64,000 nt of DNA from Lingula anatina (taxonomy: Eukaryota > Brachiopoda > Lingulata > Lingulida > Lingulidae), in assembly GCF_001039355.2 (NCBI RefSeq), contig NW_019774947.1:62001-126000 (forward strand), read 5' to 3'. Position numbers and translations under genes: made by a program. Positions 1-12,196 of the stretch are shown one piece after another. The notes beneath the pieces are model-generated. The model did not search any database and was not told the origin of the DNA. It saw only the letters and a list, made by a program, of their open reading frames with translations. Numbering within the stretch: the first letter of the stretch is position 1; each line of letters opens with the position of its first letter.

Positions 1-608
1 AACAAAAGATGCTTTATATATATATATATATATATGAAATATGTTTGTAATAGAAATGGAGTGCTTTATGTTCTAGAATTTTAATGAATGTTTGTTTCAA
101 GTCAAGGTTCTGCATTTATGGTTTATATTCTTGAATGTGATTGTCAGGAATACTTTTACACGCATCAGGGTATTTCCAGTTTGCTTTCTTGAAATTAAAA
201 TGATGAAAGAGAGGATTTCAGTTTTAGTCAATTTAACTCACTATGAAATTATGAAAATATGTATTTCCATGTTTGTGTGTGTGTGTGTTTGTGTATATTG
301 ATGTACTTATTATCTTATACAATTTTTTTCTATGTGAAAAATTTAACTTGAATCTAGTATCTAGTTAATTTTTACTTCGTTACTTATTTCAGTTTACATT
401 CATGATACAGATTATCACAGCAAACTTGCTATGAAGTTCGGAAAAGACTTTGGAACATTTTCCTTTAGGTGGGACCAGGTAGTGACCGCAGTATTGAAAA
501 AGTATCCAAATCCTTATAGGTAAGACTTCTAGAGTACAGCTTAATCGATAAAGCTCTAGATAGCTAGACTGAGAGGCTTAGGTCTAACTAGAACTGCTGG
601 CAGTGATT
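1..608 (+). repeat. First copy of duplicated PRELID1-like exon block
   Basis: This block is almost identical to 3098-3738: the same AT tract, the same intron, the same exon (393-519, acceptor AG at 391-392, donor GT at 520-521) and the same downstream intron up to the single N at 609. The start codon would be at 431. It differs from the second copy by a few substitutions and by AT-tract length. The block begins at the window edge, so the duplication probably extends further upstream. No exon 2 follows it before the second copy, so this copy cannot encode a complete protein here. I infer an unmerged allelic contig end. Confidence 0.85.
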
Positions 609-609
609 N
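609..609. other. Single N, probable contig junction
   Basis: An isolated ambiguous base lies exactly where the first copy of the duplicated PRELID block stops matching the second copy. Identical single Ns occur at 50629 and 60342, also at discontinuities. Confidence 0.8.
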
Positions 610-1522
610 TACAGACACATCTGTGTCTGTACATAACAAAAAGTAATAGTTTTCCATTCATAACGTTTCCCAGCAGGCATAGTCGAGTTGGATCAACGTT
701 GAAAACAGGTTGATATGTTGAATTGCTGTTGATCTACCTAATTAAATTCAACGTAAAATCAACTTTGATCCAGCCACATCAAAACACCGTCATAATGTGA
801 TGTTGACTCAACGTTGTATTTTGGTCATTGACACAACCTTACAGACATGGATTGTAATTTAAAATATTACTTATTGAAAAAGTGATACTTTATCAATACT
901 GTAATTAACTTTATCAAAATAATAAAAAAAGTGTTTTAAAGTAAAAGTGACAGTTGTTTTGTGTCTTTAGTGAACTAGTGAATTTTCTTAACTTGTTATT
1001 CAGAAATACATTCCAATAAACTGAATTCCTTGCAAGGTCAGCTAACACTAGGATGAATAAGTTGCTGTAAATGTGATGGAGTGAGTTTAATAAAGTTGAC
1101 AGCTCTCGGTACCCTGTTATAATAGATAGACAGGTTGAGGTTACTGTGACTTTGTTGACTTTGTGACTTGGAAATTTTAACTTAAAGACCATACATATAC
1201 ACCCTACATATATTTAGCCATCAAACATGTCCTACTGCTAAGCACATCCAGGCTAAAAGGGTGTACCATGCTTAGGAGCTAAATGCGTTGAAAAAATCAG
1301 ACAAAGCAGGCACTTGGATGTTTTTACAGTGTACCTTATAATTGCATGTGTACCTGTGTTTTGTACCAAAAATAAAAACAGTTCAGGTCCTTTTAATGTC
1401 TTTTCATGCAAGAATGTTGTCTAACAACTGGGGTTGATACAGTGTCAATGTTTATCCAACGTATTATCAACGTTATGGTTCAACAATTTGCCCGCTGGGT
1501 TTGTGGTGGTAGTGCACAAATT

Positions 1523-1559
<37 letters not shown>

Positions 1560-3097
1560 TCAATTTTGATGCAATATTATCACCCAATTTTAATTATCTA
1601 CTAGTACTGTATGTAACATGAATATTTGGAAAATTTGATGACCATTTGTGGGAGTCCCAAGTCCCACACTGAAAATGCCAATTATGTGAAAAATGAAAAT
1701 TTCATAAAGAACTGCATTGCTTCCAGAAGAGCTACCATGGATATTAAAAAAATGTGACTAGTAAATGTGATAAGCAAAGGTCTTCATGCCCATGGAACTT
1801 CAGTGTCACACCTAGAAAATGCCAAACTGTAAACAAGAGAAATTTGCTAATTTAGACCAATCATTTGTCCAAATTCTTTTGCTGCGTAGTTACAATTTGA
1901 CCTTAACTTCACATACTCCGCATAAATGCCTCAGTTTAGAAAATGTTATAAAGTGCTGTATTTTTTGAAAAAGAGATCGTAACGCAAGCTGGAAGAAGCT
2001 TGGGTGGCGATCAACCGAGTTTTATTGCAAGGTAAAATTAAGAGGTCGTAAGTACAAGATACATTATGAATGATACGTCTGACACAAAACTATGTTCTTT
2101 TTCAATAGCTTGAAAAGTCTTTGGTTCCACCTCGCGTTGCACTGTACAGAAATTTCAAATTTTAAATGTACCACTACTTTCATGTACGCGGTCGGTGCAC
2201 GTGCCTAAAGATGCACGTGAAGCCCGTTTTTTGCAAAAAAAAGCCGACCAAAATTTGCATTTTTCGCCTTACTGTAATATTAATGGTTCGCCTTATGGGA
2301 TTTAAAAAAAAATTTAATCTTTGTTTAATATGTGTTTAAGATCGCGACCTCAGTTTTTAGGGTTGTTTGTGAAAGTGAAACTGCATGAAATGATGAAGGA
2401 AGTGATTAGGCATTAGAAGTATTTTGACATTGTAAGTTAATTTATATTGCATAATAATTATATTTTCGCGTAGATATATATCTTTTCTGTACACATATCA
2501 GTCCCCGATGTCAGTCGTCGCTGTCGTTACCGTGCACTTTCAGAGATACACTGAAAAGGTGCATATCTATTACTCCGACGGGACTTTTGCTCCGAAGGTT
2601 TTTTGTTCAGAGGGACTTTTGCTCCGAAGGTCTGTTATTCAGAAGCCATAGGAATTGAACATGCAGTACATATACTGCTATCAAGAATTTGCTCTATATA
2701 CCCAATATACTAACACACACATTGCGAAATTTACAGTTTAAATCGCCTGTCTGCACATGTAAGTAATAACACTGCGTTTAAGTGCAGCTGTCCTTTTTCA
2801 GAACAGCAGACCTTCTGACTAAGAATCATATGGAATATCGGGCTCTCTAACCTTAGGGATATCGAACCCTTGGAACAGCAGTTGATTTTTGTACTTCGCT
2901 CCTTCAATCTTCAAAATGTCAGACCCTCGAAACAATAAACCCCTTGGAATATATGGCGTACCCCCACTGAAACACTATAAGTGAAAAACTATTTCACCTA
3001 TTGTCCTCAAACTTTGAGAAGTGATGCATGTTCAAAAATACATATACAGATCGAGTTTAAAAATCAGAAATCAGCTTAGGTCACACTATTTTTCCAA
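610..3097. other. Non-coding stretch before the intact PRELID1-like exon
   Basis: No supported exon was found. The stretch holds an inverted-repeat element (669-1499), a long T run (about 1525-1558) and a 20 bp direct repeat GGGACTTTTGCTCCGAAGGT at 2580-2599 and 2612-2631. If contig order is right it belongs to the 5' flank or first intron of the PRELID1-like gene. A 5' untranslated exon is expected upstream because the coding exon is preceded by a splice acceptor, but I could not place it. Confidence 0.5.
669..1499. mobile_element. 831 bp element with imperfect terminal inverted repeats
   Basis: The left end reads CCCAGCAGGCA and the right end, read in reverse, CCCAGCGGGCA. The similarity continues inward with ATCAACGTTG-like blocks that recur several times near both ends. 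No open frame with a transposase signature is seen, so it is probably non-autonomous. The target duplication is unclear. Confidence 0.6.
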
Positions 3098-3106
3098 CAA
3101 AAGATG

Positions 3107-3171
<65 letters not shown>

Positions 3172-3738
3172 GTTTGTAATAGAAATGGAGTGCTTTATGT
3201 TCTAGAATTTTAATGAATGTTTGTTTCAAGTCAAGGTTCTGCATTTATGGTTTATATTCTTGAATGTGATTGTCAGGAATACTTTTACACGCATCAGGGT
3301 ATTTCCAGTTTGCTTTCTTGAAATTAAAATGATGAAAGAGAGGATTTCAGTTTTAGTCAATTTAACTCACTATGAAATTAGGAAAATATGTATTGCCATG
3401 TTTGTGTGTGTGTGTGTTTGTGTATATTAATGTACTTATTATCTTATACAATTTTTTTCTATGTGAAAAATTTAACTTGAATCTAGTATCTAGTTAATTT
3501 TTACTTCGTTACTTATTTCAGTTTACATTCATGATACAGATTATCACAGCAAACTTGCTATGAAGTTCGGAAAAGACTTTGGAACATTTTCCTTTAGGTG
3601 GGACCAGGTAGTGACCGCAGTATTGAAAAAGTATCCAAATCCTTATAGGTAAGACTTCTAGAGTACAGCTTAATCGATAAAGCTCTAGATAGCTAGACTG
3701 AGAGGCTTAGGTCTAACTAGAACTGCTGGCAGTGATTT
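3098..3738 (+). repeat. Second, in-context copy of the PRELID1-like exon block
   Basis: Matches 1-608 from the AACAAAAGATGC motif through the exon (3522-3648) and about 90 bases of the next intron. It carries a longer AT dinucleotide tract (about 3111-3164) than the first copy. Because exons 2 and 3 follow it, this is the copy used for the gene model. Confidence 0.85.
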
Positions 3739-4355
3739 TTTTTTAAGTTTAGACACAGTATGTGTGACATTATTGTTTGTAGGAATATTGTATTAGAAAA
3801 GAAGTCATAAAATTATGTTTGTCACATAATTATTTCTGTAGAACTTTTTTTAGAACCTTTTTTTTAGAAAAGAAGTCATAAAATTATGTTTGTCACATAA
3901 TTATTTCTGTAGAACTTTTTAATTATTTTTTTAGCCCACACATTCTTTCTGAAGATGTAATTCACAGGGAAATCAAGAATGGTAAACTCTATTCCAAGAA
4001 GCTTATAAAAAAGGTCCAACTAAAATCTATCCCTTCATTCCTGCGTGGGGTTGTGCACTGGGCTACTCGAGGCAAGGACACCTGTTTTGTGCTGGAGGAA
4101 TCGGAGGTGGATCTTGAAACAAGAAAATGCACCACTTACACAAGAAATGTAGACATGCTTACTTATGCAGTAAGTCAGTTGATCAAAGTATCTTAAGGTT
4201 TACTCAAGTTATGATTAACGTCATATCGGCATTGTGTATTTTGAAAATGTTATAAAAAAGGCTCATACAGAACAACTTATTTGCTTGTAAGTGTGTTGAG
4301 TACTCCATAAGTTATTGTCGTAGACCATTCAGTACTAAACTTAAAGTGATTATTT

Positions 4356-4396
<41 letters not shown>

Positions 4397-4755
4397 TTTT
4401 ATTTTATTTATTTATTTATTTTTTGTAGGATGTTGTTGAAAAAGTTGTATACAAGGAAGACGAAGAAGTGTCACAGAAGACCCAAATAGACCGCAGTCAC
4501 TGGGTATCAGCAAGGTTTTCTAAACTAGGATCTGAAAGTTATTTATTTGGCAGGTGCAAATCCCGTATACCCGAGACTAACAGGGGCATAGATTATGTTA
4601 TAAGAACTCTTTTTGCTCCAGAAACACTCCATGAATTAGAAAAGAAAGAACACAAACTAAAAATGAACTTAGAAAGAGTGAAAGAAGTGAAAGAGAAAGT
4701 AAAACCAAGAATGGAGAAATTGATTCCCACTTGTAAAGCACAGGAAGATTATTAA
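3560..4755 (+). CDS. PRELID1: PRELI/MSF1 domain protein, PRELID1-like
   Basis: Three coding exons, 3560-3648, 3935-4169 and 4429-4755, splice in phase to 216 codons plus stop, close to the usual length of PRELID1 (about 220). The PRELI/MSF1 domain begins at residue 1. Diagnostic stretches are WDQV near residue 14, YPNPYS near 25-30, LSEDVIHREI and, late in the domain, KGFEY-like GIDYVI. The last third is rich in Lys and Glu and probably helical, as in PRELID1. Family knowledge: PRELI proteins pair with TRIAP1 in the mitochondrial intermembrane space and move phosphatidic acid between membranes for cardiolipin synthesis. The start was chosen because the PRELI fold starts directly at this Met. 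An acceptor 38 bases upstream shows that the 5' UTR is interrupted by an intron. PRELID1 is favoured over PRELID2 or PRELID3 from the YPNPYS/SEDVIHREI match. Confidence 0.85.
3793..3920 (+). repeat. Tandem duplication, period about 71 bp
   Basis: The block starting TTAGAAAAGAAGTC recurs 71 bases later almost unchanged, inside the intron just before exon 2 of the PRELID1-like gene. The second unit contributes the polypyrimidine region in front of the exon 2 acceptor (AG at 3933-3934). Confidence 0.85.
4342..4423 (+). repeat. TTTA microsatellite in PRELID1-like intron 2
   Basis: A run of TTTA-type tetranucleotides ends a few bases before the exon 3 acceptor (AG at 4427-4428), so it may serve as the polypyrimidine tract. 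Confidence 0.85.
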
Positions 4756-5178
4756 AATGGGCTTCATCTGTTCCCCTCTAGATTTTTCTTTGAGTGATCA
4801 CACTTGTTACGTTTTGTAATTTATTAGTAACCCATTACTATTTTTCAGCACATGTTCCTTTGTAAAAAAACACAGATTCACTTTAGAAATTTTAAAGAGA
4901 CAATTTATAGATAAATTGCAACTGGTTTCATTATGAACATTTTATGGTACGTATGGATTCACCTCAGAATGATTTTTTATATTTTGTTGGAGGACTGTCT
5001 CAGGGTATTCAGTGATACATACAAATTGGGGTTAATTATTTCAAAGATGTCAAATATAACTAGATTGCTTGTAACAATAAATTTGGTGGATTCTGTCACA
5101 GAACAGTATTTAAATATTTATCACAATTTGTCTTATCACAAAGTTTGCTTTTTGCAAGAAGTGAAAAATTGTAGTAAC

Positions 5179-5184
5179 AATAAA
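5179..5184 (+). other. Candidate polyadenylation signal AATAAA of the PRELID1-like gene
   Basis: AATAAA about 424 bases after the stop codon. The 3' UTR would run 4756 to about 5200. The gene is tail-to-tail with the membrane gene on the minus strand. Confidence 0.45.
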
Positions 5185-5507
5185 AGCATTAAACCTTTTT
5201 GCAGCTTTGAGTCCTCAAACTTCAGTTGCCATTTCTTAATTGTAAAGGAACTATTTACCAGGTACTTAGTACATAACATTAAAATAAATTAATCTACAAA
5301 CCTAGAACAAGTTACATAAATGAGACTAATGTTCAGTAAACTGAGAAATAATTTTTTTTGTTGGAAAATACTTGTAAAACACAATTTAAGCAGCAGTTTG
5401 TTTTTCAAAGAACTTTCTAGAGACCAAGTTAACATGTAAAAGGAGGAGTTAATTCCAAAAAATCCAAGAAAAAAACAATAACATGACTGAGTAATATCAA
5501 ACTTGAG

Positions 5508-5513
5508 TTTATT
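5508..5513 (-). other. Candidate polyadenylation signal of the downstream membrane gene
   Basis: AATAAA on the minus strand about 210 bases after the TGA at 5722-5724. Confidence 0.45.
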
Positions 5514-5721
5514 CATGCATGCAGGACGAGTTTAACATTCTGTAACAAATCAGCATCTATTGATTGCATTAGATCATCAATAATTGACTGTTCATTTAAC
5601 AAACTGATACTCCATCACTATTAATTATAATTAAGAGTAATAACAAAAGCTTGACAATAAGTTTTGCAACAGTTCAGCCTTAACAATCAAATTTTTCGTA
5701 GTATTTTCTCTCAGAAACGGA

Positions 5722-8700
5722 TCAGTTATGCCTATTATCCATCTCTTGGTGATTGGACATATCACCAGCCATTTTACATACAGCAGATTGAGATTGGTCT
5801 GGAGAAGTCTGTGAACCGACAGAGAAAGACCAGTTACTGTCCTTACTACTATGAATCGAGTCAAAACTCTTGTTGGTTTTTTGTCGTTGACAGCATGAAA
5901 GGTACTGCTGTTTAATAAAGAAAGCCAAGGTCACCAACATGAGCATGGACAACACAACTAACCAAACCAAAAGTGATGAAGTTTTTCTTTTTAGAGCAGT
6001 CAGTGCATTCAACATGTAGGACTTTAGTTGGGAGGCATCAGTCGGTTCATCTGGAATTTAAAACATATTATTAAGCTACCAGTAATAATGGCTCCTGCAA
6101 GGGTTTTGCAATGCAAGAGTTTGCATTGGAATCACCAGAGGCAGGCATTTCACTTCTCAGTAACTTAGCATAAGATAGTTCTTTTCACTGAATTTCGATA
6201 AAAAAATTTTAAAACACTGCTACTTTTGCCAAATGTATCATGTTTTTTTGGGAACATTGCTTTAAATAATTTGGCAGTTTACCAATTCAACTTACCTTGT
6301 TTCAGTGGGAATGCATGCTGACAAGAAGCATAATTTTGAGAACAGAGGACATCTTCTGTAAAAAAAATATGGTAAACTAACAGGTAGCCAATACCATAAA
6401 AGTTTGCAAGAGCTTTCAATGAAAGATAATGTCAGGAACAGACGACAATTAACCATAACAGGCCCGTAGCCAGCAATTTCAAAGGGGGGGGGTTCTATTT
6501 CTGAAAAAGTGGACCTTTTACCATATAATCCCCATGTACCTAGGTCAAATTTTACCCAAAGTGGACCTTTTTCCAGCAAAAAGGGGGGGTTCTTTTGAAC
6601 CCCCCAAACCCCCCCTGGTTACGGGCCTGCATAAGGTGGAAGGCAGTCAATTTTTAAGTAATCAAGGATAGGAAACTATGACATGTAACAACCTATACCT
6701 TGCTGATAACAGAGTTCAATAGTATACTTCAATGTATTATTCTAAAGCTGATCAAGAAGCCATCACCAAAGGCCACTGTACTTATTCAATGAACTTACCT
6801 ATACAGTCATGGCCGTTGTCTGATAAAGAGTATCCAGCTGGACATTTACACTCATATGATCCGACGGTGTCTTCACAAGAGTGTGAGCAACCAGCATTTT
6901 CATGTGAGCACTCATTTTTGTCTGAAAAAGTTATTCTAAGGATGCCCAAAAATGTGCAAATGTTTTTATCAACAGGTAACTTCTGTTGAAGGTTTTGTGC
7001 CATGCTGATGAACCTGAATTAATTGTTTTTAAATTTTGTTCTTGCAGTCTGACAGTAAAAAGGTTAATTGAAAATCCCAAGTTGATGGCAAACAAAATCA
7101 ATGATCTCAAAGCTGTCCAAGAATCTTGAGCAATTTGAAGCATTTTTATCTGACAAACCGGTAAGCCCTTTGTAAAACAGTCCTTTCTCTGTTTACGTAA
7201 CCCCTCTTAGCTTTTCAATAAAAAGCACCATTGTCCCAACCAAAGATCACTTCATGGCAAAAAACCCTTACTGGATATTAATAGTTTTATGAGTGAAATA
7301 ATTTTTTTTTTTACAATTTCCTATGTATTCATTGTACATGCGCATAATAAGCAGAATTGTATAATGACTGTCATGTTTAGTACTTAATTGCACATTAACT
7401 ACTTGGGCTAATACAAAGATATTGTTAACTCACTGATGCATTCTGTCCCATTGACTGGTGTAGTTGAGGAGCCATCTTCACTGTTGCAGACACAGATTGG
7501 ATCAAGTCTAACATGGGAAATGCAGTGAAGCCTATCAGGACGCAGTACTAAACAAAAGGGCAAGAAAAGCAGAATGCATTTATTAAATGAGACACCAGCC
7601 ACACTTTCAGTCAATAAAAAACTATAGTTCAACACAATTGGAACTAGTGAATTATGATGTATGAATTTGGTCGCCAGCAAGACAAAAAAAGTTTCTGAAA
7701 ATGATTAGTTCAAGCAGGAAGTGAAAAATAACGAACACCCTACGCTCTTTCACCCAATCAGCCAGTAAAAAAATTCTATTATTAACCTTTTTCAAGGCAT
7801 CTTCGTGCATAGTAATCCACGCTGTTATCTTCTTTGATGGATGATGTTCCAACCATTTCCAGTGTAGATGAAGAAAGGTGACACTGTTCAGTGGTGCCCT
7901 CTGGGCCGCGAGACCGGACATACTCTATGGATCTACAGGCAATTTCTGTAGTTTCCTCACAGAGTCTTTGACAAACAGCAACATCAGAGATACCAGTGTA
8001 AACCTTATCATTGTGAAGCTCAATGTAGAGGTTGGGTGTCTTTTCATAGTGACACTGGTCAGCACCTGACATAAATTTAAATAGGAATCAAATTAAACAG
8101 CATAAATGCTTCTCTCCTTATGTTAATTGAGTACTAGTAGATATATAAGTGAACAATATTGAAAATTACAACCATTAACTATGGAAGATGTAATTTTGAT
8201 GCATTTACAGCATAAAATCTCTAAGATAATCAAGATCTGCTTCAACATCAAGCCCACAATTTGTCATTTAACACTAGTGTCCCAGATCAAGCATACTTGC
8301 ATCTTGGATAATCATTCTAATAAGCTTTAAAATTTTATCCAGTATTAACTTAAGAAAAAAATCAATTGTCAAATATAGGTTAAATTTATACTTTAGCCAG
8401 AGTTCAATTACACTTACTAATACAGTCAGTTTTTACAGGCACCAGCTGGTAACCTGGCCTGCAGTAGCAATAGTAACCATGTGCTGTATTGATACACATG
8501 TGTGAACAGCCACCATTGTTGGTCTGACACAAATCTGACAGAAAATGATAAAAACAGAAAAAAAGAATAATTTTACAAAGGCAGTAAAATAATTATTTAT
8601 AATTCCATTTTATCAGTCTCTCAGTCAAGAATAACTTTGTTTTGGTCACACTCAAATACTTGCAACAGTATTAATTGTTACATGCAGAGTTATTTGAATT

Positions 8701-11700
8701 CAACTTAAAAGTAAAAAATCCTACCTTCTGGCACTGAAAAACTACCCCCTATAGCACCCTTCTCTCCTTTGGGGCCTGGTGGACCTGGCTCTCCTGTTAA
8801 ACCTTCGTGACCATGATACCCTCTAGGACCTTTGACCCCAGTGTAGCCAGGGATACCTCTCAAACCAGTCTGACCAGTGGGTCCTTCAGCACCTGAAAAG
8901 TTAGAAGTTTGGAGGGGGTGGGGGGAGAGAATCTTTATTATAATGGTACATGAAAGGATATATAGAAAAAATCACATATGAGTACAAATAAAGGCTTATG
9001 TCAAATTGTAAGAGTATGTGACACAAGAGTATCCAAATAATTCGAAGGATTACAAAATGAGTCAAAGAGAGCAATTATCAAATCACATAATGTCCCCATG
9101 CTCAATTCAGAAATTGTGAAAAAAAATTGTCAAAATCCGAACCTTTTTGTCCTTTTTTACCAGGAAACCCGGCACCTCCTCCTTTTGTGTTTCCTGGGGG
9201 ACCCGTTGGCCCTGCAGGACCAGTGTCACCAGTATCTCCTTTCAATCCTTGATCTCCTTTTAATCCTTTAGGGCCTAAGGGTCCATTCACACCGTTTAAT
9301 CCAGATGGACCAGCAGCCCCTGTTGGTCCGCTAGCCCCCTTGGGCCCAGTTTCACCTTGTTCCCCTTTCTCGCCCTTAGATCCGGCCATTCCTGGTAGCC
9401 CGTCCATCCCATCAATTCCATTTAAGCCAGGTGGGCCTGGTTCACCAGTGGGACCTTGGGGACCTGCAGATTAAAAAATAGTTTTTCACATAAAATTGCA
9501 AGTGTGAGCTCAGTAATTGGCACATGCAGAGGTGGGGAGACCATCAGCACATTAGGGTCCACCGTATTTGATCCACAGATCTGTAGATCCAAAGATTAAT
9601 TATCTGTTGTGAATGCCCTCTAAATTACTTATGTCTATTGTTCCTCTTAAAGCATCTGAACCATAGGCCACAGACAAGGCTGAAACAAAGAGTAGAGATG
9701 AATTGGAACCAATTGCAGAGAGTTGACCACAACAGGGATGGATAGAGGGACAGTTGCTATTACTGATCACTCTGCTCACAGTTTCTACTTTGGTTAAAAA
9801 AATACAAGTAAAAAAAACTCACCAGCCTTTGCTTTTCCCGTGGAGGATGTAGTCTGTACTATCAAGGTGGTTGTGCTGGTTGGAGCTGGTTTGGTAGGAA
9901 GGGGTGTGGTCTTCTCTGTGGTGGTTGTAGGGGTGGTGGTGGTCGTCGAGGTGATGGTCGTGCTGGTGGTGGTCGAGGAAGTGGTGGTGGTCGAGCTGGT
10001 TGTTGTCGAGGTGGTGGTGGGGGTCGTGCTGCTGCTGGTGGTGGTGGTGGTTGCGGTGGTGGTAGGGATCTGAGTGGACAATTGCTGTGTACTTGCTCCT
10101 ATACCACTGCAGACTACGCCACCGCTGATTGGCCCTGGGATTGATAAGATAAGTAAAAAGGCCATTTCATTTACAAAAGACTGGGCCACACATGTTAGAA
10201 TGTTTCAAAAATAAAAGCATATATATCCTCTTGCACACTGTATTGACTGCATTCAGGCAAGATATGCTGTTTTTATTAACACATTAGGATTCCAAACAGG
10301 AACAGCGGCTAAAGTCTAATGTGATGAAGTAGTCATTGTATATGGAATATGTATCATCTTAGTTTAAGCTGTCAATACATACCATCATCAATCAGGGCTG
10401 CAACAGAATATTTGTAGGGAGTTTCTTCATTTAATGTAACAGTGGAATAAGATTGACCAGGTGATTCTTTTCTGAATAATTCATATCCAGTTTCCAAAGC
10501 GAAGGTTATCACTGACACATCTGGCTCATAATCCCATCCTATATAGTACTTGTTTGTGCTAGGCAGATAGCAAGGGGTGGTCAGATTCACCTGGAAATAG
10601 ACACTCCTAGCTGTAATTGAATAGTAAAAAATAATGAAAAGTCCCTTTTTCCAAATCTCTGTCGCTCTCTTGCTTCATCTAAGACTGCGTTCCCACAGAT
10701 TTTAAATCGATCTATCCCCGTGGAGAGTAATCAACTTCTGTGAACCCCCAGGGAGTTAGGTTGATCCAGATGGATCGATCTAAATCTCTGGGAATGCAGT
10801 CTAAGAGATCAGGTATTCATCAAATTACCCCTACAATTTTAGAAATTTTGGATGAGAATAGTTTTCTGGAAGAGGCTGTTCATGCAATTTTGGTGCCTTC
10901 AATCTACCCCTTTATGTAAAAACGGCTTGCAATAAATGACTTTTAACCCTTCACAAAGCTTTTATTGTAAGGTGATAAGCCTAAAAAACCTTATAAGAAA
11001 AAAAGCTAAATTCCTTTCTGAGGCCTGTACATCCACACAAGTACATAAATTGGAAGCAAAAATACCCTGTACCATTATGAGCCTGCCCCCAAGACAAGAA
11101 AACAAAATACAAAAAAAATTCTTTTCACTTTTAACTGTCGAATATTATTCCGATTTAAAAAAATAACTCCGTCCTCTGCTTGTATGTACAATTAAAAAAC
11201 ATTCTTTTTTTTCCAATTTACTCATTCATTTTCACCACTTTTTGTACAAAAATGCTGCTATTGTTAAATTGATCTTACCCATTGCAACCCAGTACCAGTA
11301 AAATGTCCAGGAACACAGTATTCCATTGAAAATGTCATAGCATCAAGTTTTCTCCAAATCTGAAATGTGATTCCCAGTGCAAAATTGCCCTGGACATTGT
11401 ATTTCTCATGCTTAGGACTGACAAAGGCTGCAAACCCATACAAGTAGGTGTCTTGCAGGTAGTGTTGTCCATCTACAAACAGGAAGTCACTACCTATGTA
11501 GCTGTCATAAAATGGCTGAAGTGTCACAGGTCTGGAGAGATAAGGGACACCACCTGCAAAGAACATTTAGCTTTGGTCAGAAAAACTCCAATTTAAGCAT
11601 GTTGCTGTGTTACGTTTACATTCCATTCACTTGAAGTTTTGTATAGTGCAATACTACACATGTGGCTTAAGCCTTTCAAACTTGTCAATATTTCCAAGTA

Positions 11701-12196
11701 TTTCAAATATTAATTATTAAAATAAGATGGGTGTTACCTGAGAAGTTTACATTGTATATCCACACTATACAGTAAAGAACAAAACAGTTACAAAGACCCT
11801 AAAAATAAAGAGCATATACATAAGTAAAATGAATCAAGATGCCAAATAAAACGTTTAATCAATTTAAAGAAAATACTTGTCAAAATGTGTTTTGAGGGAG
11901 TCATTCCATGAAAATGTATTGGTGTAAATATCGACAGGAATTATCTAAAGTAATGGTTTAATATCAATGCGACAGATTATAACCGCACATTTACATGGCC
12001 CCACTAATTATACTGGATACTGAGTTACAATGTATCATACATAATGTAAAACTTTGTAATCAAATTAAAATACAGCTACTACTATTAAAAGAATATCAAA
12101 ACCTACATCGAGAGCGTGTTTTCTAAGAGAAATAAAAATTTACTTACAGGGAATATATACGTTTATATACATTGGCTTACTTACTTTCCACTCCAT
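5722..12196 (-). CDS. Collagen-EGF-PAN type I membrane protein, paralog B
   Basis: Thirteen coding exons join to 792 codons: 12196-12185, 11798-11738, 11553-11279, 10590-10383, 10134-9823, 9463-9143, 8892-8725, 8534-8418, 8065-7787, 7547-7434, 6921-6799, 6355-6296, 6050-5722. Order: signal peptide (residues 1-24, MEWK then a Cys-rich hydrophobic core); an unrecognised domain (about 25-185, motifs FQIWR and YIGWDY); a Thr/Ser stalk (186-289) likely O-glycosylated; collagen Gly-X-Y repeats (about 290-445, interrupted at NTKGGGAG); EGF (453-491); PAN/apple-like Cys module (492-584); short Cys module (585-622); calcium-type EGF starting DKNEC (623-663); linker; membrane helix (710-729); 63-residue cytoplasmic tail. 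Introns after exons 2 and 4-12 are phase 1, typical of shuffled extracellular modules. Role inferred as cell-surface adhesion or recognition; no ligand can be named. The least certain donor is that of the first collagen exon (GTTCGG). Confidence 0.8.
6459..6629. mobile_element. 171 bp miniature element with CAGGCCCGTA ends
   Basis: Ends are CAGGCCCGTAGCCAG and CTGGTTACGGGCCTG, a near-perfect 15 bp inverted repeat. It is flanked by CATAA on both sides. It has G-rich and C-rich internal tracts and lies in an intron of paralog B. A diverged left-end copy is at about 40793-40880. Confidence 0.75.
9823..10134 (-). other. Thr-rich mucin-like exon of paralog B
   Basis: This single phase 1-1 exon encodes about 104 residues dominated by Thr runs with Ser, Pro and Lys. 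The opposite strand reads as a long Val/Gly frame only because of the repeat composition. The exon has no counterpart in paralog A, so it was gained in B or lost in A. Confidence 0.8.
10683..10801. mobile_element. 119 bp TAA-flanked miniature element
   Basis: Inverted ends GACTGCGTTCCCA and TGGGAATGCAGTC, flanked by TAA on both sides, with inner ATCGATC blocks. It is an internally deleted member of the family also seen at 16057-16281, 30858-31111 and 35498-35722. The TAA target duplication suggests PIF/Harbinger mobilisation. Confidence 0.8.

Noticed and set aside
1406-1621. Frame containing a poly-Phe run
   Set aside because: It comes from a T homopolymer at 1525-1558.
9840-10073. Plus-strand Val/Gly-rich frame opposite the Thr-rich exon
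   Set aside because: It is the complement of an ACC/ACA-type repeat. The minus strand has splice sites, matching phase and flanking modules, whereas the plus strand has none.
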